A stretch of DNA of 40,612 nt from CAWIHA01 sp963835855 (GTDB taxonomy: Bacteria; Acidobacteriota; Terriglobia; Bryobacterales; Bryobacteraceae). The notes below the pieces were generated by a model. The model had not been told where the DNA came from. It was given only the letters and a program-made list of their open reading frames with translations, and did not search any database. Made by a program: the position numbers and the translations under genes. The stretch lies in contig CAWIHA010000022.1 in assembly GCA_963835855.1 (NCBI GenBank), positions 1 through 40,612 of the forward strand, read 5' to 3'. This document shows, piece after piece, positions 25,618 to 32,712 of the stretch. Each line of letters opens with the position of its first letter. The first letter of the stretch is position 1.

Positions 25618-26790
25618 TCAGACGATCTCGAGCAATGCCCAGCCGGGCAACGCCGCGGGCTGATTTCCGAGGAAAACAATGCGGCGCGTTTTCGGGAACG
25701 GGAGTCCGGGCTGCAGAACTTTGGCGTAAAGCGGCACCTGCTCGAGCGCGTGGCGGTAGGCTTCGTTTTCGGTTTCGAGCCAGCCGGTTTTTGCAAGCAG
25801 GCCGCTGCCCCAGCCGAGCGAGAGCACGCAGGCGCTGCCGCTGCGCTCGGCCTCGACGAGCCGCGCCTCAATCTGGTCCAGGCCCGAGGCTAGCACCGCG
25901 AGGCCGGCCGTGGCCGCATACTGCTTTTGAATCGCGATGAGGCGCCCGGCATACTTGTTCGCGGCCGAAAGAATCCGCGCCGAGTTAACGGGTTCCCGCC
26001 ACCGCAGCAGCCGCATGATCTCTGGCTGCTGGAGGAACGCGTTCTCTCGCCACGCGCCTTCGAACACGGCGCCAGGAGCGGCCATTTCGGCAAACAGCGG
26101 CGCGCTATCATCCGGGCGGTTTCCCGCGACGGTCCCGCGCGGCGCCTGCTTCCACCCCAGCTCGTACTTACCCGGACCGCGAGCCTGCAACGTCGAGACG
26201 CGCAGCAGGTACAGCTTCATTAGGGAGACGGGCCCAGGATCGGAATCGCCGATTTTGACCGCGCGCATGAAGTTGTTTGCCGGTGCGCCGAGCGCCTGCT
26301 CCTCGGCGGCCTCACCCGGATGCCGCGGCAGCCGCTCCGCTTCGAAGCTGTCGAGCCGCGGCGGAGCGCCGTCGCTCCAGCGCGCGAACAGCATGCCCGT
26401 TCGCAACGCGCCCTTGATCGCGCTGCCCGGCAGGTACGGTCCGTTTAGACCGGAAAGAAACTCAGGGATGTGCAAGCTCTCACCTCTGGCCCGTTCCCAG
26501 TGCGCCGCCGCGGAGGGGTGCTCGAAAGGAATCCGCCGGTCTGCGAAGTTCTGCGCGAAACCGCCCCAGGAAGCGAAGTCCAGCTTGTCGGCCCTTTTCA
26601 ACTGCGTGAGGTACCCTTCCAGACGCGGCCCCTTTGCAAGCAGGCGAAAAATGCGGCGCTGGTCGAGCACGTTCACCTGATCTTTCCAGACCATGTAGTC
26701 GATGGGAGAGAGCTTGTGGCCATCGCCTACCAGCACGGGACTGAGACAGGTCAAGCGGTATCTCATTTGACTCGAGGTGCGGCTGGTCAT
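25618..26790 (-). CDS. csm5: Csm5, type III-A CRISPR RAMP subunit
   Basis: Csm5 caps the 3' end of the crRNA in the Csm complex and helps its maturation. The 390-residue product has the RAMP start RYRLTCLSPVLVGDGHKLSP, LPGSAIKGALRTGML (the glycine/lysine loop that contacts RNA), NNFMRAVKIGDSDP, and the C-terminal glycine-rich GWGSGLLAKTGW. The ATG at 26790 overlaps the csm4 stop (ATGA), supporting that start over the second Met at 26766. It is the last gene of the cas10-csm2-csm3-csm4-csm5 operon. No cas6 follows, so crRNA processing must come from elsewhere if the complex is used in CRISPR defence. Confidence 0.9.
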   Translation of the reverse strand: MTSRTSSQMRYRLTCLSPVLVGDGHKLSPIDYMVWKDQVNVLDQRRIFRLLAKGPRLEGYLTQLKRADKLDFASWGGFAQNFADRRIPFEHPSAAAHWERARGESLHIPEFLSGLNGPYLPGSAIKGALRTGMLFARWSDGAPPRLDSFEAERLPRHPGEAAEEQALGAPANNFMRAVKIGDSDPGPVSLMKLYLLRVSTLQARGPGKYELGWKQAPRGTVAGNRPDDSAPLFAEMAAPGAVFEGAWRENAFLQQPEIMRLLRWREPVNSARILSAANKYAGRLIAIQKQYAATAGLAVLASGLDQIEARLVEAERSGSACVLSLGWGSGLLAKTGWLETENEAYRHALEQVPLYAKVLQPGLPFPKTRRIVFLGNQPAALPGWALLEIV

Positions 26791-27857
26791 ATGGCGCCTA
26801 GCGGCCGGAGCGGAACGGGCACCGCCACCGGGAAACCGGCGCGGTACACGGGATGTGGAAAGCCGTCCGGAGCGACATCGCGTGCAACTCCTTTAAGCGG
26901 CGCCGCGGAAACCAGCACTGAGCCTTCCTCCACCATGCGTAGCGGCTTCTTCGGCTCGCCCGAGCGCTGAGGGCTCTCGATGCGTCCGCCGCGCATGGTC
27001 AAGGCGTGGCTGCCGCGCTGCCAGTCGATCGCGTCCCCGGTGGCCGGGCTGAAAAGGGATAGCAGCCACCATCCGGTCTCGGGCGCTGGCTTCGGCGGTG
27101 CGTCCGGCGCACCCTCCGCCGTTTCGGCGGACGCGGGCCGGCCGTTCGCCGGGAGGATGATGTCCGGCAGCGAACCTGCCAGGAATTCGGGCTCCGCCGA
27201 GCGGCCCCAACCGATCGAGCGCTGGCCGCCGAGCCCAGAATCCGCGAGTAATCGAAACGCGGTTTCGACCGGAGCGGCCCACGCCGCGCTCGCTTCGTCA
27301 TCCGCAAAACTCACTACCGCCCAAAGGCCGCCGCCTTCCGCGTATTCGAGGCAAGCGGTACTGTGCACCGCGACCGCGCCTGCGTTGAGCCGGTCCACCG
27401 CCGCGTGCGGGCGTAGCGCGCTGCGGAACGGGCCCGAACGGAAGGACGCATCGTCCGGAAGCAGGCACCCGCTCGGCCCATCGACGTACCATGCCGCATC
27501 ATTGAGCGGCTGCTCGGCCACTAGCGCGCCTACCACTGAAAGCGGCACGAACTGCGCGTTTTCCCAGCGCACTCTCGCAGAGGGCGACGGCGGCCACAGG
27601 TTTCTGGGTGGAACGACGAACCGCACATCCTGTAAATAAGGGAAGCAGGAGCTGAACCGAACGGCCGCGCCCAGCGGATTCGTTGCCGTGGCTGCGAGCC
27701 ATTCCTCGAGCCGGCCAAGACGCGCCATCGCGAGCGTCACCGCGGAGAACAACGAATCGCTGTGGTAGATGCGATCCACGCGGTTACGCGCCCCCGAATC
27801 CGGGCCCATGCGCCACGGTCCGGCGGGCCGGAAGCGGACCACGAAGGCTGGGTTCAT
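26787..27857 (-). CDS. csm4: Csm4, type III-A CRISPR RAMP subunit
   Basis: Csm4 binds the 5' tag of the crRNA and holds Cas10 in place. The 356-residue product has the Csm4 start (VVRFRPAGPWRMGPDSG), the invariant RIYHSDSLFSAVTLAM, and the glycine-rich loop SGLGGQRSIGWGR. The C-terminal part has TGWWLLSLFSPATGDAIDW and ends with KGVARDVAPDGFPHPVYRAG, also typical of the family. An alanine/proline-rich linker at about 235-260 (SAETAEGAPDAPPKPAPE) is longer than I would expect. It starts 27 bases after csm3 and overlaps csm5 by 4 bases. Confidence 0.9.
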   Translation of the reverse strand: MNPAFVVRFRPAGPWRMGPDSGARNRVDRIYHSDSLFSAVTLAMARLGRLEEWLAATATNPLGAAVRFSSCFPYLQDVRFVVPPRNLWPPSPSARVRWENAQFVPLSVVGALVAEQPLNDAAWYVDGPSGCLLPDDASFRSGPFRSALRPHAAVDRLNAGAVAVHSTACLEYAEGGGLWAVVSFADDEASAAWAAPVETAFRLLADSGLGGQRSIGWGRSAEPEFLAGSLPDIILPANGRPASAETAEGAPDAPPKPAPETGWWLLSLFSPATGDAIDWQRGSHALTMRGGRIESPQRSGEPKKPLRMVEEGSVLVSAAPLKGVARDVAPDGFPHPVYRAGFPVAVPVPLRPLGAI

Positions 27858-27884
27858 TCCAGGGTCGTCTCCTGCCAGCGCCGA

Positions 27885-28721
27885 TCAGCCGGCCAGCTTA
27901 TCGCGAAAGCCGTCCTCGGCGGCCGCGGATTGCAGCGCCGCGAGGTCCGCTCCGGCCAGCAATTCCTGTTCGAGCGTGCCGCCGGAGTAAAACCCGCGAT
28001 TGCGCCAGGCAAGCCGAAGGTTCGCCAGCCGCACGCGTCCACTGCCGCGTGAGCCGCCGCCGCCTAGCGTATCGTCCTCGAGCAGCCTGAGCGCTTCGAG
28101 GAGCGTCGCGAGCAGGTTCTTGTCCTCCTCGCAAAGCACGTCCACGACAAAGCGCACGCGAAACCGCGCGCCGGCCGGAACGCGCTCGAGCGTGCGGGGA
28201 TTGGCCTGCGAAGTAATGCGGTCGATAGCGTTCTCGCTCTTCACTTCGGTGAGCTCATCGTCGAGGTTCTCGCGCATCTGGGGCGTGATGCTGTCGGGAT
28301 CGAGCGGCGCGTCATAGACCGTCAGGCGCGCGGGGCTTGCGGTCGAAGTTTCGAGTGGCTCGCCCGAAACGCGGTCCATGCGGCCCGGATTGCGGCCAAA
28401 CAACAGGCAGATTTCGTCGTCCGGGCGGTCGCTCTGGTGGATGCGGACCTCCTGGCCCCTGCGCTTCGAGATGTAGACAAGCTCGCCCGGCACGGCCAGA
28501 CCGGAGGATTGCTCGAGCAAGGCGCGGAGCTTTCCGCGCAACGAGCTGCCCGGCACGTAGGGCCGGCCAAACGCGTCCTTGATGACGGGATTATCGGCGC
28601 CGCCAATCTCGAGAGAGCCCTTGCCCGCGCCAATATGCAGACCGGTCTCGCAGTGAAGCTCGCCTTCCAAAATCAACTTGCCAATCAATTTCAATTCGGT
28701 ATCCGCTGTGTGGGCGCTCAT
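27885..28721 (-). CDS. csm3: Csm3, type III-A backbone RNase subunit
   Basis: Csm3 forms the helical backbone along the crRNA and cuts target RNA every six bases. The 278-residue product has the RAMP start (LILEGELHCETGLHIGAG), then GGADNPVIKDAFGRPYVPGS with Asp43 at the position of the catalytic aspartate of known Csm3 proteins, followed by SLRGKLRALLE. The glycine-rich loop LGGGGSRGSGRVRL is near residue 225. The active site therefore looks intact, so target-RNA cleavage is expected. It is somewhat longer than the commonest forms (about 220 residues) because of insertions and a C-terminal tail. It starts 9 bases after csm2. Confidence 0.93.
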   Translation of the reverse strand: MSAHTADTELKLIGKLILEGELHCETGLHIGAGKGSLEIGGADNPVIKDAFGRPYVPGSSLRGKLRALLEQSSGLAVPGELVYISKRRGQEVRIHQSDRPDDEICLLFGRNPGRMDRVSGEPLETSTASPARLTVYDAPLDPDSITPQMRENLDDELTEVKSENAIDRITSQANPRTLERVPAGARFRVRFVVDVLCEEDKNLLATLLEALRLLEDDTLGGGGSRGSGRVRLANLRLAWRNRGFYSGGTLEQELLAGADLAALQSAAAEDGFRDKLAG

Positions 28722-28730
28722 GCTTCCTCG

Positions 28731-29222
28731 TTATTCGTTATAGGCGACAATCGCTTCGAAAAGATCTCTGAACCGCTGATAGCCGCGCGGATCGTTCTTG
28801 CGCGTCACCTGGAGCAGCAGCCTTTCGAGCGTGTCCAGGCTACGCAAGGAGTGCCGCGCGATGGTGTAGGCAAGCCGGGCGCGCAGCATCACAAACTGCT
28901 GCTGCCGCTCGTTCTCGGGCGCGCGGCAGGCGCGGCGCACTGCATTATAAAGGCGCCGCAATTGGCTTTTCGTGCCCGAATCCATGTCCCGCATACGGCT
29001 GACCACGCCGTGCGCCTGGTTATCCAGGTACAGTGGGTCGCTGATCAGCTTATCGAGATCGATCTCCGGAGGGCCTTCAAATGGGCGGCCCCGGTCCGGC
29101 CGCCGGTCGTCGCGGCGGTCTTCTCTGCCTCCGGATTCCCGCGGACCGCCCTCGCGCGGAGGCCGGCCTTCGCGCCGCGGCTTGCTCTCGCGTTTCTTTG
29201 GTTCCTGCTCAACTTCCGCCAT
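28731..29222 (-). CDS. csm2: Csm2, small subunit, with an Arg/Gly-rich N-terminal extension
   Basis: Csm2 is the helical small subunit that lines the target-RNA groove. Residues about 55-163 match the family: IDLDKLISDPLYLDNQAH, SQLRRLYNAVRRACRA, FVMLRARLAYTIARH and FRDLFEAIVAYNE at the very end. In front sits a stretch of about 50 residues, almost all Arg, Gly, Glu, Asp and Pro (KKRESKPRREGRPPREGGPR, DRRDDRRPDRGRPFEG). It is probably disordered and may bind RNA. A start further down is not obvious, and the ATG at 29222 is only 4 bases from the cas10 stop, so the extension is probably translated. Confidence 0.9.
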   Translation of the reverse strand: MAEVEQEPKKRESKPRREGRPPREGGPRESGGREDRRDDRRPDRGRPFEGPPEIDLDKLISDPLYLDNQAHGVVSRMRDMDSGTKSQLRRLYNAVRRACRAPENERQQQFVMLRARLAYTIARHSLRSLDTLERLLLQVTRKNDPRGYQRFRDLFEAIVAYNE

Positions 29223-29226
29223 GGTG

Positions 29227-30687
29227 TTAGCCCTCAGTCAGTAATCTTGCCCATTCGAGCGCTACTAAACCCGCCGGCCGCAGCTTCACCTGCGCGGCGC
29301 CTCTGCCCATCATCTCATTGGCGAGGTGTTGCCGCAGCTTCTGCATCTCGCGGTCTTTCGCGCCGGCCACCACGCGGTTGAGCCGCCGCTGGAAGCGCCA
29401 GGGGCGGTCGAACCGCTGCTCGGCGCCGTGCGACCAGACCTGTCCGCCCTTGCGGTAGAACGTCGTCAGCTCGTACAGAAAATGGGTTGCGGAGCCAAGC
29501 TCCGTGACCATCCGCGCCAGCGTGTCCTTCAATTCGGCGGCGTCGGCCAGATACCGCCACTCCAGCACCCGGCCGAGCACCGAGATGCAGTCCTTGTCGG
29601 CGTCCTTGGCCAGTTCGAGCCGGCGCCCCGCCTCCTCGAACACCCACGCCAGCGAGGACTCAATTTCCGGCGCCAGCGCCACCGCCATCGAGATGGTCTT
29701 GCCCTCCGGCCCGGGGAATTCCTTCAGGCTTTCTTCCGTGAAGCGGTGGAAGAGGCGCTGCATCTCGCGGGCGAGCGGGATGAGCGCGTTCCAAGCGCCA
29801 TAGACGGCGAAGTCATCGCCGCCAGAATAGAAGATGCTGACGCGACGCCAAAACTCCGGCTGCGAGCACAGCACCTCGAGCTCGCCGGCGAAGAACTGCT
29901 TATAGAGCACCGAGAGGCGCACGTGTTCTTCAATGGTCTGCGCGCGGCGCACGCGAATACGGAAGCTGTCCACGTCGCCACGGAGCACGCCCCAGGCTTT
30001 ACGGCCCTCGGCGCGCCCGGCCAGCACGGCGAGACCGGCGGGCTCGGCGCCGTCGTTGCTGGGTGCGGCGTGGCGGGCCAGCGGCAGGTCGTCGGCGCCG
30101 CGATTCGGCGTCAGGCTCCAGGTGTGCTTGCCCGCGCCGAGCGCAATCCAGGCGGGCGATGCAGGGTCCCAACCCGCAGTTTCGGACTGCCAGAGCTTGG
30201 CGCCTAGCTCCTCGAAATAATCTTCGGGCTCGGGGGGCGCGGGTTCTGCGACAGGCGCGAACATTTCCGGGCTGACGCTGGCGGCGCCGAGCCTGCGTTG
30301 CAACGCCTCGAAGAGACGCTTGCGGACCACGCTCCAATCCCCGAGGTTCTCCGTGGTTGCCCAAACCAGCTTCAGGCGCCCGCCACTCATATGCACTATT
30401 TGCCGGTCCGCAGCCGCGAGAAAATCGTCCGCCTGCGGCTTAGCTTCGCCGGGTAGAACGAGCAGGAATTGGCCGCCGCCGCTCGAGCCGAGCAGCACCC
30501 GCGCAAGACCGAACTCCGCCAGCAAGGCGCGCGGCAGGACTTCGCTCAGGAGCGTGATCCAGTGCGAGCGGCCGAGCAGGCGCAGGCTGGCCTGGTCCGC
30601 GGAGGAGGCCGAGCCGTCCGCATCGGCGGATAGAAGGAATTCCTCTATACCCAACAACTTGCCGTATAGAAGAACCTGAACGGACAT
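29227..30687 (-). CDS. cas10: Cas10/Csm1 without an HD domain
   Basis: Cas10 is the signature subunit of type III CRISPR systems. On target binding its Palm domains make cyclic oligoadenylate, and usually an N-terminal HD domain cuts ssDNA. This one is 486 residues instead of about 750-850. It begins directly with Palm1 (LLYGKLLGIEEFLLS, then LGRSHWITLLSEV and LLGSSGGGQFLLVLPG at 66-80), so the HD domain is missing. I also see no four-cysteine zinc motif. Palm2 is intact: RGDVDSF at 236-242 and SGGDDFAVYG with GGDD at 289-292. A helical C-terminal domain follows (NRVVAGAKDREMQKLRQHL). Cyclase activity is thus expected and ssDNase activity not. It is first in the operon, divergent from the AbiGi-like gene. 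Confidence 0.92.
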   Translation of the reverse strand: MSVQVLLYGKLLGIEEFLLSADADGSASSADQASLRLLGRSHWITLLSEVLPRALLAEFGLARVLLGSSGGGQFLLVLPGEAKPQADDFLAAADRQIVHMSGGRLKLVWATTENLGDWSVVRKRLFEALQRRLGAASVSPEMFAPVAEPAPPEPEDYFEELGAKLWQSETAGWDPASPAWIALGAGKHTWSLTPNRGADDLPLARHAAPSNDGAEPAGLAVLAGRAEGRKAWGVLRGDVDSFRIRVRRAQTIEEHVRLSVLYKQFFAGELEVLCSQPEFWRRVSIFYSGGDDFAVYGAWNALIPLAREMQRLFHRFTEESLKEFPGPEGKTISMAVALAPEIESSLAWVFEEAGRRLELAKDADKDCISVLGRVLEWRYLADAAELKDTLARMVTELGSATHFLYELTTFYRKGGQVWSHGAEQRFDRPWRFQRRLNRVVAGAKDREMQKLRQHLANEMMGRGAAQVKLRPAGLVALEWARLLTEG

Positions 30688-30713
30688 GTGGTTGCGGACC
30701 TTTGAAAGGGGTT

Positions 30714-30722
30714 AGTCTAGCA
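30714..30722 (-). promoter_or_regulatory. Extended -10 box of the cas10-csm operon
   Basis: TGCTAGACT on the minus strand, 26 bases before the ATG at 30687; AAAGGT follows as a possible ribosome-binding site. It sits in the 88-base divergent spacer shared with the AbiGi-like gene. Confidence 0.45.
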
Positions 30723-30775
30723 CAGCGGAAGGGTGAAGAGGGCATAGGGCTGATAGCGCTAAGCTAATCAGAAGA

Positions 30776-31549
30776 ATGAAATATGTCAGATACACCTCGG
30801 ACGAATTGACGCACTTCGTGGGACGTCGAAGTGGGGCCGACGACGAACGCTATCAACTGTTGCTTGAGATTCTCCGCACAGGAAGACTGAGGGCGAGCGA
30901 CGCGTCGGGGAGGACGACCGACGATTCGGCAGCCTTATTGACGATCACTGGCAACCAAAGGGTCTCTGACGAAACTGCGATCGAGGGAAAGGTTGTCTGC
31001 TTCTGCGATATTCCTCTGCCGTGTTTGGGGCTCCACATGAGCAAGTATCAGCGCTTTGGAATTGCCTTCCTCAAGGAGTTCCTTGTGGATAAAGGCGCGA
31101 ACCCAGTGTTCTACGTGGTAAACAACACTTCGCTGCCGGGACCTTTTGTATTTCCTGTCGAGACAGTGCAGAACATAACTCGTGCGGAGCTGATGGATCG
31201 AATTCACAGTGAGGCCATGGCGATATCGACAGAAAGCCGCGATATGATGTTCAAATCCAAAGACCCCAGTCTGCAAAACCTGCTTTCTCGGTTTGTTTAT
31301 CTTCAGCAGCTGCTGTACCAGACAACTCTGGCTTTCGTAAAGCCGTTTAACTCCAAGGAACCGGAACGCTCACCCAAAAACTACTACATGGAACGAGAGT
31401 GGCGCGTTCACGGCGATGTGCTATTTAAGATGTCTCATGTGCGCCGGATCATTCTTCCGCGATCATACGTGGACCGCTTTCGCCGCGACTGCCCGTGTTA
31501 CCGGAGCAAACTGACTGTAGCGCCGCGCCCTCACCGCTCCACGCGGTAG
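30776..31549 (+). CDS. AbiGi-like abortive-infection family protein
   Basis: The 257-residue product has the pattern I remember for the AbiGi family (annotated as the antitoxin-side protein of the AbiG phage-exclusion system): RYTSDELTHFVGR at the start, KVVCFCDIPLPCLGLHMSKY, FGIAFLKEFLVDKGANPVFY in the middle, and EREWRVHGDVLFKM near the end. The CFCDIPL and EREWR motifs also recall DUF2971-like and possibly ADP-ribosyltransferase-like folds (inference). No AbiGii partner is adjacent. The gene is divergent from cas10 with 88 bases between starts. Its last codons (RSTR and stop) lie within a duplicated copy of the DUF1015 3' end, so the original C-terminus may have been slightly altered. GC content is lower than that of its neighbours. 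Confidence 0.65.
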   Translation: MKYVRYTSDELTHFVGRRSGADDERYQLLLEILRTGRLRASDASGRTTDDSAALLTITGNQRVSDETAIEGKVVCFCDIPLPCLGLHMSKYQRFGIAFLKEFLVDKGANPVFYVVNNTSLPGPFVFPVETVQNITRAELMDRIHSEAMAISTESRDMMFKSKDPSLQNLLSRFVYLQQLLYQTTLAFVKPFNSKEPERSPKNYYMEREWRVHGDVLFKMSHVRRIILPRSYVDRFRRDCPCYRSKLTVAPRPHRSTR

Positions 31550-31642
31550 GTCGTGAGCCCCGAAAGCAGCTTGGGGCAGAAATCGGTAGGTTTCTGCGGC
31601 GCGACGCCGCCCTCGAAAGCAATGCGCGCGGCTCCTGAATCG
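31531..31642 (-). repeat. Diverged copy of the DUF1015 gene 3' end (repeat A)
   Basis: On the minus strand this reads ARIAFEGGVAPQKPTDFCPK and LLSGLTTYRVER then stop: 27 of 32 residues match the C-terminus of the DUF1015 protein encoded at 32601. By eye, 85 of the first 100 bases match repeat B at 32601-32712 without gaps. It has no start codon or body, so it is a gene remnant. Confidence 0.85.
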
Positions 31643-31685
31643 GTATCGCGTCCTTCAGGCTCCTCTCTAGGAGACATGACTCCTC

Positions 31686-31714
31686 TTGCAACGTGGCCAA
31701 TCGAAAAGTATACT
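31686..31714 (+). promoter_or_regulatory. Sigma-70-type promoter of the secreted-protein gene
   Basis: TTGCAA (31686-31691) and TATACT (31709-31714) are separated by exactly 17 bases. Transcription would start near 31721, giving a leader of about 55 bases. Confidence 0.6.
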
Positions 31715-31775
31715 GCTGCTACCGGGCTATCAGCGGGCATTCCCGGTTAAATTCAATCAATTGAAAGGGACCATC

Positions 31776-32399
31776 TTGAAAATAAAGCTGGCCATAGCGG
31801 TCGGGCTGCTGCTCTCGCTCCCGCTTATTGCGTCTGTCACGACGCCTTGTGTTCCAGGCACTCTGGCGAGCTACATCGCCCTGGGCGCCCGTGGCTGTTC
31901 GATTGGCAATGTCACGTTCGCCAATTTCAGCTACCCTGTTTCGACGGCGAACACCATCCCTCCTAACGAGATTCTTGTGACTCCTGTACCTGTGGTGTTC
32001 AACCCTGGCCTCGCCTTCTCCGCGCCGTGGCAAGCAGCGGCGGGACAGATTCAAACCTCGACAATCGATTACACCGTATCGTTCAACTCCCTGACGCCGA
32101 TTGCCGCGTCCGGACTGTTGAAGCTCGTGCTCGGCACCGCGAAGATCTCGGGGATTATCGGCAGCGCGGAAGTGGACGAAACCGCAATTGAAGGCAACAT
32201 GGTGGACATGCTCAGCGTTTACGAGAAGTGCACTGAAGTCTGCACCATCAAGACCTCGGACCAACTCGCTTTCGCGCCGGCTGCCATATTGAGGGTTTCC
32301 GACAAGGTGACGATTACAGGCGGCAACGCGGGAGCGTCGCTGTCTGGGTTTACCGCGTATTTCATCAGTTGCCCGTTGTGCGTCGCTTCGGGCGGTTAG
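31776..32399 (+). CDS. Secreted surface protein of the type usually ending in PEP-CTERM, without the sorting tail
   Basis: A TTG at 31776, 5-9 bases after a GGGA, is the best start because a signal peptide follows at once (KIKLAIAVGLLLSLPLIAS). The 207-residue product has the conserved start of a secreted family common in Acidobacteria and Verrucomicrobia (SYIALGARGCSIGNVTFANF), then beta-rich stretches (GLAFSAPWQAAAGQIQTSTI, STIDYTVSFNSLTPI). It has Cys pairs near KCTEVC and at the end (SCPLC). Members I remember often end in a PEP-CTERM sorting signal; this one stops at CVASGG with no PEP motif or C-terminal membrane helix, so it is probably released. It has its own promoter and terminator and lies alone between the two DUF1015 repeats. 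Confidence 0.65.
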   Translation: MKIKLAIAVGLLLSLPLIASVTTPCVPGTLASYIALGARGCSIGNVTFANFSYPVSTANTIPPNEILVTPVPVVFNPGLAFSAPWQAAAGQIQTSTIDYTVSFNSLTPIAASGLLKLVLGTAKISGIIGSAEVDETAIEGNMVDMLSVYEKCTEVCTIKTSDQLAFAPAAILRVSDKVTITGGNAGASLSGFTAYFISCPLCVASGG

Positions 32400-32403
32400 G
32401 ACG

Positions 32404-32444
32404 AACGAGGCGGAGCCGCAGCGACTCCGCCTCGTTGCTTTTCT
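32404..32444 (+). terminator. Rho-independent terminator
   Basis: AACGAGGCGGAG (32404-32415) and CTCCGCCTCGTT (32425-32436) form a perfect 12-pair stem with a 9-base loop, followed by GCTTTTCT. It starts 5 bases after the secreted-protein stop codon. The 156 bases between it and 32600 hold no gene. Confidence 0.85.
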
Positions 32445-32600
32445 CAGGCTGCGCCGTGGCCAGTCACCCGCTTGAAAAGCGCGAAACGGCGCAGCAAGAT
32501 CAAAGCGGACTGGGGCCGATAAAAAGCGAAAATGACGACCCTGCGACGCAGTCTCCCGCGGTCTTAAAATCCCGCCGCGCGAAAAAGCGGCTACGCGCGC

Positions 32601-32712
32601 TCAGCGCTCCACGCGGTAGGCCATCAGCCCCGAAAGCAGCTTCGGATAGAAATCGGTGGACTTCTGCGGCATGACGCCGCCCTCGAACGCGATGCGAGCG
32701 ACCTCCTGAATT
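32601..32712 (-). repeat. Native DUF1015 3' end (repeat B)
   Basis: This is the partner of repeat A at 31531-31642, same orientation, offset 1070 bases. It includes the last 32 codons and the stop of the intact DUF1015 gene. Confidence 0.85.

Noticed and set aside
25124..25618. Search for a CRISPR array around the csm operon.
   Set aside because: No regularly spaced direct repeats were found here or beyond 30687; the short inverted repeats present are single.
31531..31740. Minus-strand frame of 69 codons read as a small protein.
   Set aside because: Its second half is the DUF1015 C-terminal remnant and the first half is the promoter region of the secreted-protein gene, so it is a repeat remnant and not a gene.
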